Source of the DNA: Bdellovibrionaceae bacterium UBA2316
GTDB lineage: Bacteria; Bdellovibrionota; Bdellovibrionia; Bdellovibrionales; Bdellovibrionaceae
Length of the DNA stretch: 64,000 nt
NCBI GenBank assembly: GCA_002345205.1
Contig: DDVI01000002.1
Coordinates: 11,746 to 75,745, forward strand
Direction: 5' to 3'
Below the pieces are notes generated by a model. It had not been told where the DNA came from and did not search any database. It saw only the letters and a program-made list of their open reading frames with translations. This document shows, in pieces, positions 1 through 9,957 of the stretch. Positions within the stretch are counted from its first letter, which is position 1. Each line of letters opens with the position of its first letter. A program made the translations under genes and the position numbers.

Positions 1-2
1 TT

Positions 3-1511
3 TAATTTTGAATCTGCGATCAAGAAGAATAATCCCACTGTTCCGCCCAAAACTGCGAATACCATGAAGAATGCGTTTTGCGACATCGAAGTATATAACA
101 TTCCCATTAAACCCGCTAAATAGTTCCCCAAGAATGAAGACGCTAACCACATCCCCATCATCATTGACATGAACCGGGCTGGTGCCAACTTCGTTACAAA
201 GCTTAGACCGATTGGCGATAGGTACAATTCACCCATTGTAACAATCCAAGTTGCAAGAGCTAGCCAGAACAAGTTCGTCATTGATTTATCGATAGTGATA
301 AAGTTTGAAGCTAATGGAATAGTCAAGAATGCAAATCCAATCAAGAAGCAACCCGTAGCCATCTTTCTAACTGAGCTTGTCTTACGACCACGAGCACCCC
401 AATAGTTCCACCACATATCTAACAATGGAGCAAAAATGAAGATGAATAAAGGGTTCAATGATTGATAATTTTCCGCCTGTAGCCCTAAACGAGCCCAGTC
501 CGCTTTATCATCGGCCCAGATTTGCAGAGTGTTACCTTGCTGTTCAAAGATCGCCCAGAAAAACACTGTACCCATACATAACGTAACCAATGCCGCCACT
601 TTTTTGCGATCCATTTCCCCTTGAACTTGTTTGATACCCCAAACAACTGCCGCAATAATCGCAATAACTAAAATAATTTTAAACGTCATCGGAATCATCA
701 AAATCAGAATGAATGCAGCCATTGAGCCCAATAAACCGCCGACCGTTTTCCACAAGATTCCATTTCTTTCTTTTTCTGGAGCCAATGCTGATAAATTTTC
801 CGCTGGCAGAAGTGTACGACCAAAGTGGTACATTAATAGTCCCACTAACATCCCGATACCCGCTAAGCCAAAGCCTACGTGCCAAGGAGTTCCAGGATCT
901 GTTACACCCATTTTTTCACAAATCCATACCGCAAAATTTTTGCAAAGGAATGGAGAGAAAAAGGCACCCAAGTTAATACCCATGTAGAAAATAGTGAATG
1001 CGCCATCACGACGATTATCGCCATCTGGATATAATGAACCTACTTGCGTAGAGATATTTGGTTTGAAAGCACCGTTACCAAGAATTAAGAAAAACAATGC
1101 GGGAACGAAAAGGTTTTCAAACGCCATCAAAAAGTGACCGATCGCCATCAAAGCACCGCCCACGTATACGCTCTTTCTACGCCCCCAAACTCTATCGGCA
1201 AGGATACCACCGAAGTAGGGAGATAAATATACAAAGCCTGTGTATAATCCATAAATTTGAGACGCAAACTGCTGAGTGGCCATTTCGCCAAATCCGGTTT
1301 CAAGGATGAACTTCAGAGTATCAAATCCAAGAACGCGAGCCATTCTTTCTGGATCAGCCATCAAATATTTGATCATGTATAAAGTTAAAAGTGCGCGCAT
1401 TCCATAGTAAGACATGCGTTCCCACATTTCAGCCAAGAACAATACAAAGAGACCCGCCGGGTGGCCGAAGTACTCTTTACCACCAAATTTCTTTTTTACC
1501 CATTCAGACAT
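3..1511 (-). CDS. POT/PTR-family proton-dependent oligopeptide transporter (3' end cut by the window)
   Basis: The minus strand is open from an ATG at 1511 to the window edge, giving about 503 residues with no stop. The N-terminus reads MSEWVKKKFGGKEYFGHPAG and is followed by repeated hydrophobic spans. The segment FTIFYMGINLGAFFSP matches the PTR2 signature (FYxxINxG), and WERMSYYGMRALL matches the first POT transmembrane helix (ExxERFxYYG). The family is an MFS branch that imports di- and tripeptides with protons across the inner membrane, which suits a proteolytic lifestyle. The C-terminal part lies outside the window. The substrate is inferred from the family only. Confidence 0.93.
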   Translation of the reverse strand, partial: MSEWVKKKFGGKEYFGHPAGLFVLFLAEMWERMSYYGMRALLTLYMIKYLMADPERMARVLGFDTLKFILETGFGEMATQQFASQIYGLYTGFVYLSPYFGGILADRVWGRRKSVYVGGALMAIGHFLMAFENLFVPALFFLILGNGAFKPNISTQVGSLYPDGDNRRDGAFTIFYMGINLGAFFSPFLCKNFAVWICEKMGVTDPGTPWHVGFGLAGIGMLVGLLMYHFGRTLLPAENLSALAPEKERNGILWKTVGGLLGSMAAFILILMIPMTFKIILVIAIIAAVVWGIKQVQGEMDRKKVAALVTLCMGTVFFWAIFEQQGNTLQIWADDKADWARLGLQAENYQSLNPLFIFIFAPLLDMWWNYWGARGRKTSSVRKMATGCFLIGFAFLTIPLASNFITIDKSMTNLFWLALATWIVTMGELYLSPIGLSFVTKLAPARFMSMMMGMWLASSFLGNYLAGLMGMLYTSMSQNAFFMVFAVLGGTVGLFFLIADSKL

Positions 1512-1640
1512 TATTCCCCCTCAGGATTTTTTGGACCCCCGAGGATTAGCAAAGGCCAATGGGTTGAGCAACTAAATATTCGGAAAAATAAGGAAAAGTA
1601 AGTCCTTGCGGGGGCCTCGATATTCGAAGAAACTAGGTTC

Positions 1641-2630
1641 ATGCATGCTCTATTTAGATTTCCGTTCGCTACGTCTTTGATAATGGTGTTCCTGTCTTTA
1701 CTTGGAGTTTATTTCGGTCAAAATTATTTTGCGATCATCTTAGTTCTGGTTTTGCATCCTATACTAGATACGCTTATTGGTCGTAAACAGCCACTGGCCC
1801 GGGGGCTAAGCCCACTATTTTTTGATCGTTTTCTAATACTCACCGTAGCGGTGGTCTACGCAGTATGGGCCTATTGTTTTTATTTCTACTTACAGGCGCC
1901 GACGTTTGCACAGTCCCTTTTAATCGCCTTAACATGTGGCTTGATGATGGGGTTCTTGGGTATAACTACGGCTCATGAACTGGTTCATCGACCCGAAGGC
2001 CCTCTTAAATGGGCGGGCTTCCTAACTCTATGGATTTTGAACTAGGGTCACTGGGGCGTTGAGCACGTCTTTGGCCATCACAAGAATGTAGCAACTCCGC
2101 TAGACCCCGTATCGGCCAGAAGAAATGAAACAATCTATTTCTACCTAGTACGTGCGATTGGTGGTTCATTCTTACATTCGTTTAGTTTTGAAAAGCAGAA
2201 ATCATTTCTAAAAAGTAAAGTTAGGCTTTCTCTGTTGATTCAGTTACTGATGAATCTGTTCGTCTTTAGCTTTTGGGGTGTAAATGGTTTAATTTTTCAT
2301 TGGATCCAAAGCTTGGTTGCGATCGTGTTGTTAGAAGGAGTTGAGTATATCGAACATTACGGCCTTGTTCGCAACAAAATGGACAACGGTTTATTTGAAC
2401 CTGTAAATGAACGACATTCTTGGGACTGTGATTATTTTCTAACGAACGCGGCTTTGATCAACTTAGGTTACCATGCCCATCACCATCAAAAGCCCCTGGT
2501 TCCCTATCAAGATTTGCACAACAAAGTGGGTAGTCGACTCTTGCCTCTGGGGTACTCGTCGATGTTGTTATTGGCCTTTCTTCCGCCAATATACTTTCAA
2601 TTCATGAATAAACGCATAAACTCTGTTTAG
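1641..2630 (+). pseudogene. AlkB-like membrane di-iron monooxygenase/fatty acid desaturase, interrupted by one TAG
   Basis: One reading frame runs from ATG 1641 to TAG 2628-2630 with a single internal TAG at 2043-2045. The part before the stop has membrane spans and the first histidine box (TTAHELVHRPE). The part after it continues in the same frame with VEHVFGHHKNVATPLDP, the second AlkB box, and LGYHAHHHQKPLVPY, the third. All metal-binding boxes of the alkane 1-monooxygenase family (membrane di-iron, hydroxylating alkyl chains) are therefore intact; only one codon is lost, between box 1 and box 2. It could be a recent pseudogene, a sequencing error, or a gene read through at amber. The downstream half has an internal ATG at 2235 but would lack boxes 1 and 2. 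Confidence 0.82.
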
Positions 2631-2823
2631 ATTGAGTCCACATAACTAAATGATATAGATAACTATTTTAAAAACTGTATTTACTGAATCGAAGTTCGTT
2701 TTTGGAACTGGTTTCATTGTATCTTGAAATGTTTCTACTTTTTTAACTCCCCATTTGAAGCTTATAGATTAAAATGTTTTATATAATCCATAAGTTATTT
2801 TAATCAAACAAGAAGGAGAACTT

Positions 2824-3354
2824 ATGAAAACATTAATCACATTAGCCGCACTCACATTAGTTTCAGTAACATCCATGGCAGAATACCGCGTAGGTCGCGT
2901 TTTACATCAAGCCTGTGGTAAAAACGTTGAGGCTTCAACTGCGTATTCAAAGCGTTCAGGATATGTAGACTCATTCTGCATGTCTTCAATACAGGGCCTT
3001 AACGCACAAACGCCTCTTTATACAGCGTACGTAGTTAGCTCGAACCAAAGTGCGGCGTACGTATTTTCGCAAGTATCCTTGAAGCCAGTCACTGTTTTAC
3101 CTAATGGCGTAAAAGTTCCTCCATCGAATTATCAAGTTATGGCACTAGAACTTCAAATTATCGGAACCGTAGAAAAAGGCATGTTTAATAAAATCTATTT
3201 CGTACGCGCGCCAGAGAAATTCACTCTTTACGTAAATGCGGATCGAAAAGGCGCAGCGGCTTCACTATCAGGTTTCGTAACTCCAATGGGGAAAGGCTCC
3301 GGTTCATACCCTCTAACGGTTTTAAAATTTGAACCTGTATTTCAAACTATGTAG
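2824..3354 (+). CDS. secreted protein of unknown function
   Basis: 176 residues. A strong ribosome-binding site (AAGAAGGAGA) lies just before the ATG. The first 19-20 residues (MKTLITLAALTLVSVTSMA) form a Sec signal peptide with an alanine cleavage site. The mature part has two cysteines (residues about 31 and 53) that could form a disulphide, and otherwise mixed beta-type sequence. No family is recognised. It is a stand-alone gene, convergent with the ceramidase-like gene only 7 bases away. Confidence 0.8.
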   Translation: MKTLITLAALTLVSVTSMAEYRVGRVLHQACGKNVEASTAYSKRSGYVDSFCMSSIQGLNAQTPLYTAYVVSSNQSAAYVFSQVSLKPVTVLPNGVKVPPSNYQVMALELQIIGTVEKGMFNKIYFVRAPEKFTLYVNADRKGAAASLSGFVTPMGKGSGSYPLTVLKFEPVFQTM

Positions 3355-3361
3355 TTGATAT

Positions 3362-4735
3362 CTAAAAACGATTGGATTTTACAAAAAGTCCGAATGAATT
3401 TACGGCATCTTGAACTCCCGAAAGGAACAAGCTGCCGTATGTCTTTCCATAGAAGCTGTTACATGTTTCGTAACCACCTCTAGCAAACTCTTTATCCGTC
3501 AGAATATACCCGAAATAAGAATTGGCTAATGCCAATACCATCGGATTTTCAAATTTATTATCAAGGCTGAATTTTTCAATCTGCGCGCCTACTTCACTGA
3601 TCGGCTCCCCCGGAATCATGTAGAAAGTAAGCGGGGACAAGTGAATCATGTTCACTTCCATCGGACGATTTAAATCTTTTGGCAACTTTACTCGGAAGAA
3701 AAAATTTGCGACCCACTGAAACGGTCTTGGCAGAATCGATCTCATACAAGAACCTAGATCTGCTTGTGCCGGTGGAAGTTCGATATTAAATGATTTCGAA
3801 ATAACTGATTTTGTTTCTACCAAATTAGTTTGTTTCCAAAACACATTAATTTTATCTGTTAATCGAGTCGTGAACACTTCAATATTTTCCATCGAAGGGA
3901 ACGACGCAATCGTAGTGCTAAATGATGTTGGCATTGAATCTTCGATTTTTGGTCCAATATCACCCGCCGCACCCGAGAAGAACATAAACGGGGATTTCGT
4001 TCGTTCCACCATTTTGTTTTCGACCATAGCTGGCAAATCACCACTCACTAACAAATTATCTGGCCCCAATGCGGTACCGTGAATCGGAAAATTAATAATT
4101 GTTACGACTGGATTATTTTTGCTGTTTAAGAACTTAACGATATGTAATTTTGGATTAGTAAACGCACCATTTCGGCGATTGTAAATGAAATCGTTTACCG
4201 TTCCAGTTACATAACTCATATGAACTTTTTCTAGAGAGTTATAGGCATTCATTGCCGACTCTACGATACTTTCAGCGAATTGATTAAAGACGTCTTCAAA
4301 GTAAACGTCAGTCGCTAGCTGCTGCCAAAGTTTCACTTTCACGTAACCGCCAGGTCCCGAGTGGGTATGGGTCGCAAACAAATTTACTTCTAATGGACGA
4401 TTGATCAATTGGCGCAGACGATTTTCAACGTGAGCTCTGAGTTCAGGCTCCATCGCGATAACTTCTAACGTAGACATAAAGACTAATTGGCGGCCATCAT
4501 CAATTACGATGGTTTTAGCCAAAGATTCATTCATTTGCCCCGTCGAAGCCCGGAAATAGCGAGAGTACGAGGCCGCGGATGTTTTAACCAGGCGGCGCTG
4601 GATGTAACCGGCCAGTGAAATCTTCTCTGGAAGATTAACAATTTGCTCAGAATAACCAACACTTAGATCTGCAGCATGAGCACACAGAACGGTTAGCGCC
4701 GATAAGATAAAACCTAGAATTCCCCTCATATTCAT
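3362..4735 (-). CDS. secreted neutral/alkaline ceramidase-like hydrolase
   Basis: About 457 residues from ATG 4735; a GTG at 4744 is also possible. A signal peptide (GFILSALTVLCAHA) precedes the mature protein. Motifs of the neutral/alkaline non-lysosomal ceramidase N-terminal domain are visible: LFATHTHSGPGGY (zinc histidines), NFPIHGTALGP, and FFSGAAGDIGPK. The family cleaves the amide bond of ceramide, although many bacterial members act on unknown amides. At about 460 residues it is shorter than the classical 650-700-residue enzymes and seems to lack most of the C-terminal immunoglobulin-like domain. Its same-strand neighbour is a secreted GH1 glycosidase, which suggests attack on glycolipids, but that link is inferred. 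Confidence 0.85.
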   Translation of the reverse strand: MNMRGILGFILSALTVLCAHAADLSVGYSEQIVNLPEKISLAGYIQRRLVKTSAASYSRYFRASTGQMNESLAKTIVIDDGRQLVFMSTLEVIAMEPELRAHVENRLRQLINRPLEVNLFATHTHSGPGGYVKVKLWQQLATDVYFEDVFNQFAESIVESAMNAYNSLEKVHMSYVTGTVNDFIYNRRNGAFTNPKLHIVKFLNSKNNPVVTIINFPIHGTALGPDNLLVSGDLPAMVENKMVERTKSPFMFFSGAAGDIGPKIEDSMPTSFSTTIASFPSMENIEVFTTRLTDKINVFWKQTNLVETKSVISKSFNIELPPAQADLGSCMRSILPRPFQWVANFFFRVKLPKDLNRPMEVNMIHLSPLTFYMIPGEPISEVGAQIEKFSLDNKFENPMVLALANSYFGYILTDKEFARGGYETCNSFYGKTYGSLFLSGVQDAVNSFGLFVKSNRF

Positions 4736-4774
4736 ATATAACACTAGTTGAGCTACTCTAATTTTGTCTACCGA

Positions 4775-6007
4775 TTATTTGGAAACCTCGACGCTTTTGT
4801 CGTTTGAAATGATTTTTTTATACTCTAAAGCAAAAGGATACGGCTCCAGAGCCTTACTAGTGGCGTTAAATTTGTACATACCATACTTCTCCTTATAACC
4901 CACCGACCACTCAAAATTGTCGACCAAGCTCCAATAGAAGTACCCTTTAAGGTTTACCTTTTCGCGCATTTCCAGCGCTACCTTAACGTGCCTTTCCATA
5001 TAGTCTTTCTTCACGTCACCTTTGTCATCTGGCCAACCGTTTTCCGCAATGACCATCGGCTTCTTATATTTATCGGCCAAAGTCTGAGTTAAGGATCTTA
5101 AACCCTCGGGATCAATAATGCGCTCATTCGGAAATGGACTGGCTTTTACACGATAGTAATAGTTGTAACCCAAAATATCGATGTGATCGATGATCTTATC
5201 TAAATGTCGGAAGTTAAACTCTTGACCCAAATTATAAAAGTAACCAAAAAAATCCCACCATGCTTTTTCCCATTGAATCATATTTTGAATCGACATGATT
5301 TGCAGCTTTGGATCAATGGAACGAATAATTTTTGAAGCCACGATAAAGGCATCCGCTGACGTATCTACATGTTTGCGAAACAGGCTCAACGAATACTTTG
5401 CGCCCGGAGGAAAGATTCCCAAAAAGAATCCCGCCAAACTTTGCGCGTTTGGTTCATTTTCAGGCGCGTAGATTTTTACGGTGTCTTTAAATTCCGTCAC
5501 CATTAAACGAACAAAATCCGGCCAACGTTCAACCAAATTCGCATTCATCCAACCAAACACTTCTGGGTTTTCAGAATCAAAACCCCAAGAAGGAAATGTC
5601 CAATGCCATAAACAAATCACTGGCGTAATTCCGTTAGCAATCAGTTCGTTCACGATGTTGTGATAGTGTTTGATGGCTTCCATGTTGTATTTTCCCTTTT
5701 CAGGTTCAACACGCGCCCACTCGATGCCAAAACGGTAATGAGTCACACCTAAATCTTTCAGTGTGGCGATATCACGTTTATATTCAGTATACGAAAATAC
5801 GCCGTCACCTTTAGGTTCTTTCAATTTTCCGCGATCGAAATATACATCCCAGTCGGTTTTAAAAAAGCCCGCTTCATTTGGTTTAGCGCCGACATCTTCA
5901 GTTTGATAGGATGAGGTAGATATGCCCCACCAAAAATCATTCTTTGCAGCCTTACTGTAACTTGCCAATCCGAACACAACTAAAAGACTCATCAAAAAGT
6001 TAGGCAA
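4775..6007 (-). CDS. secreted glycoside hydrolase family 1 enzyme (beta-glycosidase)
   Basis: 410 residues. The start is a TTG at 6007, chosen because GGGGAGGAATT lies directly upstream; the next ATG is 15 bases further in and has no such site. The N-terminus is a signal peptide (FLMSLLVVFGLASYSKA). GH1 hallmarks are present: WWGISTSSYQTE near residue 27, the acid/base glutamate in NEP (E185) and the nucleophile in AENGW (E322). GH1 enzymes are retaining beta-glycosidases and are usually cytoplasmic, so an exported copy is unusual. Substrate unknown; its neighbour is a ceramidase-like hydrolase. Confidence 0.9.
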   Translation of the reverse strand: MPNFLMSLLVVFGLASYSKAAKNDFWWGISTSSYQTEDVGAKPNEAGFFKTDWDVYFDRGKLKEPKGDGVFSYTEYKRDIATLKDLGVTHYRFGIEWARVEPEKGKYNMEAIKHYHNIVNELIANGITPVICLWHWTFPSWGFDSENPEVFGWMNANLVERWPDFVRLMVTEFKDTVKIYAPENEPNAQSLAGFFLGIFPPGAKYSLSLFRKHVDTSADAFIVASKIIRSIDPKLQIMSIQNMIQWEKAWWDFFGYFYNLGQEFNFRHLDKIIDHIDILGYNYYYRVKASPFPNERIIDPEGLRSLTQTLADKYKKPMVIAENGWPDDKGDVKKDYMERHVKVALEMREKVNLKGYFYWSLVDNFEWSVGYKEKYGMYKFNATSKALEPYPFALEYKKIISNDKSVEVSK

Positions 6008-6103
6008 AATTCCTCCCCAGAAATTTATTTTGCATGACTAAGGCTAAATTAAAAATTTAGACCAAGTCAACTTATCGTTATGAGTGATTATGATGAGAAG
6101 TAT

Positions 6104-6157
6104 AGAAAAAAAGAGTGCGGCTGCAGAGGGGCTGCGTTTTCCACTCTACAACCGCAC
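6104..6157 (-). terminator. intrinsic terminator after the giant fusion gene
   Basis: Arms at 6115-6128 and 6144-6157 pair over 14 positions (two G-T wobbles) with a 15-base loop. On the minus strand the stem is followed directly by a run of seven T (complement of 6105-6111). It lies 20 bases past the stop of the gene ending at 6177. Confidence 0.85.
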
Positions 6158-6176
6158 GTTATGGGGCAAATTTAAA

Positions 6177-9100
6177 TTACTTACTGTAGAAACCCATGCA
6201 GCTATTTATGTTAGCTTTTAAGTTTCTGATGTTAATACCGAACTGCTCATTAAACTTTTTGATCAAGTCTTGAGAGCGCAACAATCCATTCATCGTGTTT
6301 GGCATTGTTCCTAGTTCAGCCAACCAGTGTTGACGTAAGTATGTATTCAACAAGTTGTACTTTCCGCTTTTTACGATCGCATCCACTACTTCTGTAGGTA
6401 TCGCTGGACTTACAGTTGCTTCTAACACTGTTCCCGCACCATACTTGTCACCAGATGCAGAACGCTTGAAGAATTCAGAGATTGAATTTTCATTTAAGAA
6501 GCGTGAAGCATTCTTATAAGACACCGGAACGATATTAACTTTGTAACCTCTTTCTACAAGTTGTCTTACCAAGCCGTGAGCAAATTTTTCGCGTGCTGGG
6601 CGTGTATCATACAATCCCGATGCAATACTGCCCTCTGGATAGATCATGATATTGTTAGAAACACCGCGCTCAAGTTCCGCAATGATCTTTTGGATTGGCA
6701 AGTCAGAACCACGACCTACAGTCACGATACTTTTGTTTGTATCCATACGGTTACCAATTTTACCAGGAACAATTTGATCTGTCGCCATTACTAACAAATG
6801 GTGAGGAAGATTCAATGAAGCCATCAAGATCGCATCATAGATCGGGTGACTATGATTAGGTGCTATAATGTTCACTGTTTTCGTTCCCAGTGGGTTTGCC
6901 TTAACTAACTCTTGTAAACCCTCTACACCAGCCACTTTAGTTGTTACACCAAAGGCACGCGCAAGGCTTTTGAATGTTTCTGAAATTCCTGTCGAAAGAG
7001 GCGTTTTACCCTCGCTCGAACGATCTTTTCCAAACACTGCAAACACAAGTTTTACCACCTGAGGGGACATTTTACCTAAAGCCGTCGCGAACGAGAACAT
7101 ACGTTTAGCTTTAGTTTTCCATGTTACCACTTCTGCCTGAGAGGTCACTTGTCGGCCAGTTAATTGATTGTACGCATCGATTACAGTCTTCGCTTCGCCA
7201 AAGAATTTACGGAACGGAAATGTGCGATTTACGCCATCCAAAGGAACACCGATATTTTCGCGATTAGCGATGTAGGTTTTGTATGCGCCCTCAGCTGATT
7301 TCAATGCAGCAGCGACTTCAACTAATTTTTCGTTCGGGAATGTAACTTTCATTTCCTCGAATAAAACTTTAATTAGAGTCTGAGTACCAATGATCAAGTA
7401 ATCCATTTCATTTTTTATGTACTCATCCATTTTCTTTTGATATGTCGTCTGTAAACGCTCCCACTCTGCGAAACCTGCTTGAAGTTTTACGGCGCGCTCG
7501 CGTTTATCAGCGTCCGGGAACGTTTTTGCATTGATGCTATTGTTAATAACATCACTCATTTCAGTCACTGTGTATTCTTTTGAAATAATTTGAAGATCTT
7601 TTTGGATTTGCTCGCTATCAAACTTGAATTGTTTGATATGGCCATCCAACGTGTCCAACATCTTTTCATAATTTTCAAAGAATTTTAAGCGAGAATCTTG
7701 AGCCGCATGAGTTTTTTCAAGAGCGTCTTTATTTTCAGCTGCAGAATAGTTACTAACGTTATCGTAATAGACGTTGTTATCCATACCAACAGCCACACGT
7801 TTACCAATTAAGCGCTCGAAAGGATCCAATGATTCCGGCTTCACTAGCGCTTTTACCGTTCTCAGCCCTTGATATGGCGACAATGGGAAACGTAAAGGCT
7901 TATAAAAGTTTTCCGAATTTGGAACATATTGATAGTGTACCATTTCAGTTTTAAAGCGCGCATCACCTTCAAATAAATTTTTATAATCAGTTAAAACATC
8001 TAGCGGGAACGTAGGGCTACGAGGCTTAGCACCTGTCACTAGGCCACCACGCTCTAAAATATTTTTAACTAGATCAGCACAATTAAATGTTTTCTTGTTA
8101 TAACCAATTCCTTCCTTAACAAAACGCTCGTCTACTTGCGCGATGTATTCTTTCATTTTCTCTTTTTGTTCCTGAGTCACGCCTTGAACTTTGATAGAGA
8201 TATTATCGCGAGCGTAAGAGTTACCGAATGCATCGGTATGTTCCATGTTGGTAACGAAACGCTCAACGCTATATAGGTATGTTGCGAGCTGAGTTTTATG
8301 CACTAATTCTGGCTCTACTCCTGGCGTTGCGCGGCCATTTAAAGTATAGACCGTTCCGTCAATTTTAATTGCAAGGTGTCCGAATGGATTTGTGTCGCCT
8401 TTAAAACGTTTTTGCAAATCTGATTTGCCGTAACTTAAAATGATTTCCACATCAGCCGGGAAGTCTCGATCCATAGAACTAAGAGCCTTATCGAAGTTTT
8501 TAACTGCGATACCGTTCTCAACACCAACAGCTTTTGAGTCGGCTTGCGCCGAAGTTTCGCGAGTTAACACGAAATCGGTGATTTTATCCATGTTGTACTT
8601 AGCTTTAAATTCAGCTTGTTTTTCTAACATTGATTTTTGTTTTTCGGGATTATTTAGCAATGCAACTACATCACGACCAATTGTGTTTTGATCACGGTTA
8701 ACCACAGCAAGACCCAAATTTTCAAATAGGTTTGCATTATGACGTTCATGACCACCGTACACATCTAGAAGCACGATCGGTTTGTTGATCGCAAAACCTT
8801 CAGTAGGCGAAAGTCCGCCGCTCTTAGTAATATATAGATTTGATGACTTGATGTATTTAATAACTTCGTCGTTTTTAGTGAATCCAAGTACACGCAAATC
8901 GATATTTGAAGGTAGTTTCGCTTTCATTTCAGTAAGAGCTTTAAAATGTTCCTCATTTTTTCCGCAAATAGTAACTAATTGAAGAGGTTCATTACCAATT
9001 CTCTTAACGATACTTTCAACGATTAATGGGAAATTTCCAACGCCTTCACCGCCGCTCATTAGAACAACAGTTTTAACATCTGGCTTTAAACCTTTTTCGT

Positions 9101-9773
9101 TCATGAAACTTTCTTGGTCGAACGATTCAAAAATTTGAGGATTTATTGGTAAACCGGTCGTAGCTACTTTTGAAGAGTCAAGACCATGTTTAGCCCATTC
9201 GTTTTCTAAAGCATCGATACCTAAGAACGTCATATCGATATTCTGAGAAATACGCGGGAAATACCCAGTAAAGTAGTCAGTGTGCAACCAACCTACCGGT
9301 GTATTCTTATAGTGACCAGCTTTTCTTAAACGAATCAATGCTTCAGTCGAACCGTAGTGAGTCGTTAAAATATGCGTTGGTTTTTGCTGCTCTAAATATT
9401 CAATCATTTGTTCTTGGCTATAGTTTTTTGTTAAGCCATCAACAAACTGGAACCGGGCACGGCCCTGATCCATTTTTGAATTGAACATTTGATCGAATCG
9501 ATCTGGAGCTTTCTTTACAACAGTCCAAAATAGCCACTCATCAAGTGATGCGCGCCATTTCGGCATAAAATCGCGAATGTTCTTGAGTTCAACAACAACG
9601 GTCGGATCTTTAGCCACCAGATTTTTCTGAATAGCTTCCGCCGCACTTTTGTGGCCCATTCCGATTGAAGAATAGAAAATTACCACTTTCTTAGGTTCCG
9701 CAAACGCAGTTGCAGTTAACAATAGCAATGCTAACGCAGACATGCGCAGCAGCTTCATAAAATACGTTCCCAT
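6177..9773 (-). CDS. exported three-domain fusion: MGDG-synthase-like glycosyltransferase, permuted papain-like domain, PlsC-like acyltransferase
   Basis: About 1200 residues. The start at 9773 has AGGAA five bases upstream; ATGs at 9785 and 9758 are alternatives. Positions below count from 9785. Residues 10-29 are a clear signal peptide ending TATAFA. Residues 32-410 match the MGDG synthase/GT28 fold: SSIGMGHKSAAEAI (donor loop), GWLHTDYFTGYFP, and KSGGLSPTEGFAINKP with GGHERHNANLF (UDP-sugar site). Residues 440-600 contain FGHLAIKI (H470) before NCADLVKNIL (C569), the order of a circularly permuted papain fold. Residues 680-840 are helical. Residues 965-1100 resemble glycerolipid acyltransferases: NHSHPIYD in place of NHxxxxD, and YPEGS (E1051). 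The domains suggest glycolipid building and remodelling, yet the signal peptide places it outside the cytoplasm, away from known sugar-nucleotide and acyl donors. A monocistronic gene with its own terminator. Confidence 0.8.
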   Translation of the reverse strand: MGTYFMKLLRMSALALLLLTATAFAEPKKVVIFYSSIGMGHKSAAEAIQKNLVAKDPTVVVELKNIRDFMPKWRASLDEWLFWTVVKKAPDRFDQMFNSKMDQGRARFQFVDGLTKNYSQEQMIEYLEQQKPTHILTTHYGSTEALIRLRKAGHYKNTPVGWLHTDYFTGYFPRISQNIDMTFLGIDALENEWAKHGLDSSKVATTGLPINPQIFESFDQESFMNEKGLKPDVKTVVLMSGGEGVGNFPLIVESIVKRIGNEPLQLVTICGKNEEHFKALTEMKAKLPSNIDLRVLGFTKNDEVIKYIKSSNLYITKSGGLSPTEGFAINKPIVLLDVYGGHERHNANLFENLGLAVVNRDQNTIGRDVVALLNNPEKQKSMLEKQAEFKAKYNMDKITDFVLTRETSAQADSKAVGVENGIAVKNFDKALSSMDRDFPADVEIILSYGKSDLQKRFKGDTNPFGHLAIKIDGTVYTLNGRATPGVEPELVHKTQLATYLYSVERFVTNMEHTDAFGNSYARDNISIKVQGVTQEQKEKMKEYIAQVDERFVKEGIGYNKKTFNCADLVKNILERGGLVTGAKPRSPTFPLDVLTDYKNLFEGDARFKTEMVHYQYVPNSENFYKPLRFPLSPYQGLRTVKALVKPESLDPFERLIGKRVAVGMDNNVYYDNVSNYSAAENKDALEKTHAAQDSRLKFFENYEKMLDTLDGHIKQFKFDSEQIQKDLQIISKEYTVTEMSDVINNSINAKTFPDADKRERAVKLQAGFAEWERLQTTYQKKMDEYIKNEMDYLIIGTQTLIKVLFEEMKVTFPNEKLVEVAAALKSAEGAYKTYIANRENIGVPLDGVNRTFPFRKFFGEAKTVIDAYNQLTGRQVTSQAEVVTWKTKAKRMFSFATALGKMSPQVVKLVFAVFGKDRSSEGKTPLSTGISETFKSLARAFGVTTKVAGVEGLQELVKANPLGTKTVNIIAPNHSHPIYDAILMASLNLPHHLLVMATDQIVPGKIGNRMDTNKSIVTVGRGSDLPIQKIIAELERGVSNNIMIYPEGSIASGLYDTRPAREKFAHGLVRQLVERGYKVNIVPVSYKNASRFLNENSISEFFKRSASGDKYGAGTVLEATVSPAIPTEVVDAIVKSGKYNLLNTYLRQHWLAELGTMPNTMNGLLRSQDLIKKFNEQFGINIRNLKANINSCMGFYSK

Positions 9774-9957
9774 AACGTTCCTCATATTTGTTTAAGCTTG
9801 CGGTGGCTTACAATGCAGGTGACGGGCCACGTTTTAACCGAATTTTAAACATTTTATCTGGCAAGACATTAGACAGATGCCACAATTTGCACGCGCAATT
9901 TACGCTTTTTAAAAATAGGAGTGGGTCTTTTATCCCGATTAGTGACTCAAAGGTGAA

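Noticed and set aside
2043..2045. Amber codon in the AlkB-like gene as pyrrolysine or programmed read-through.
   Set aside because: No supporting element or pyrrolysine genes are visible, and the family does not use it. A point mutation or sequencing error is simpler.
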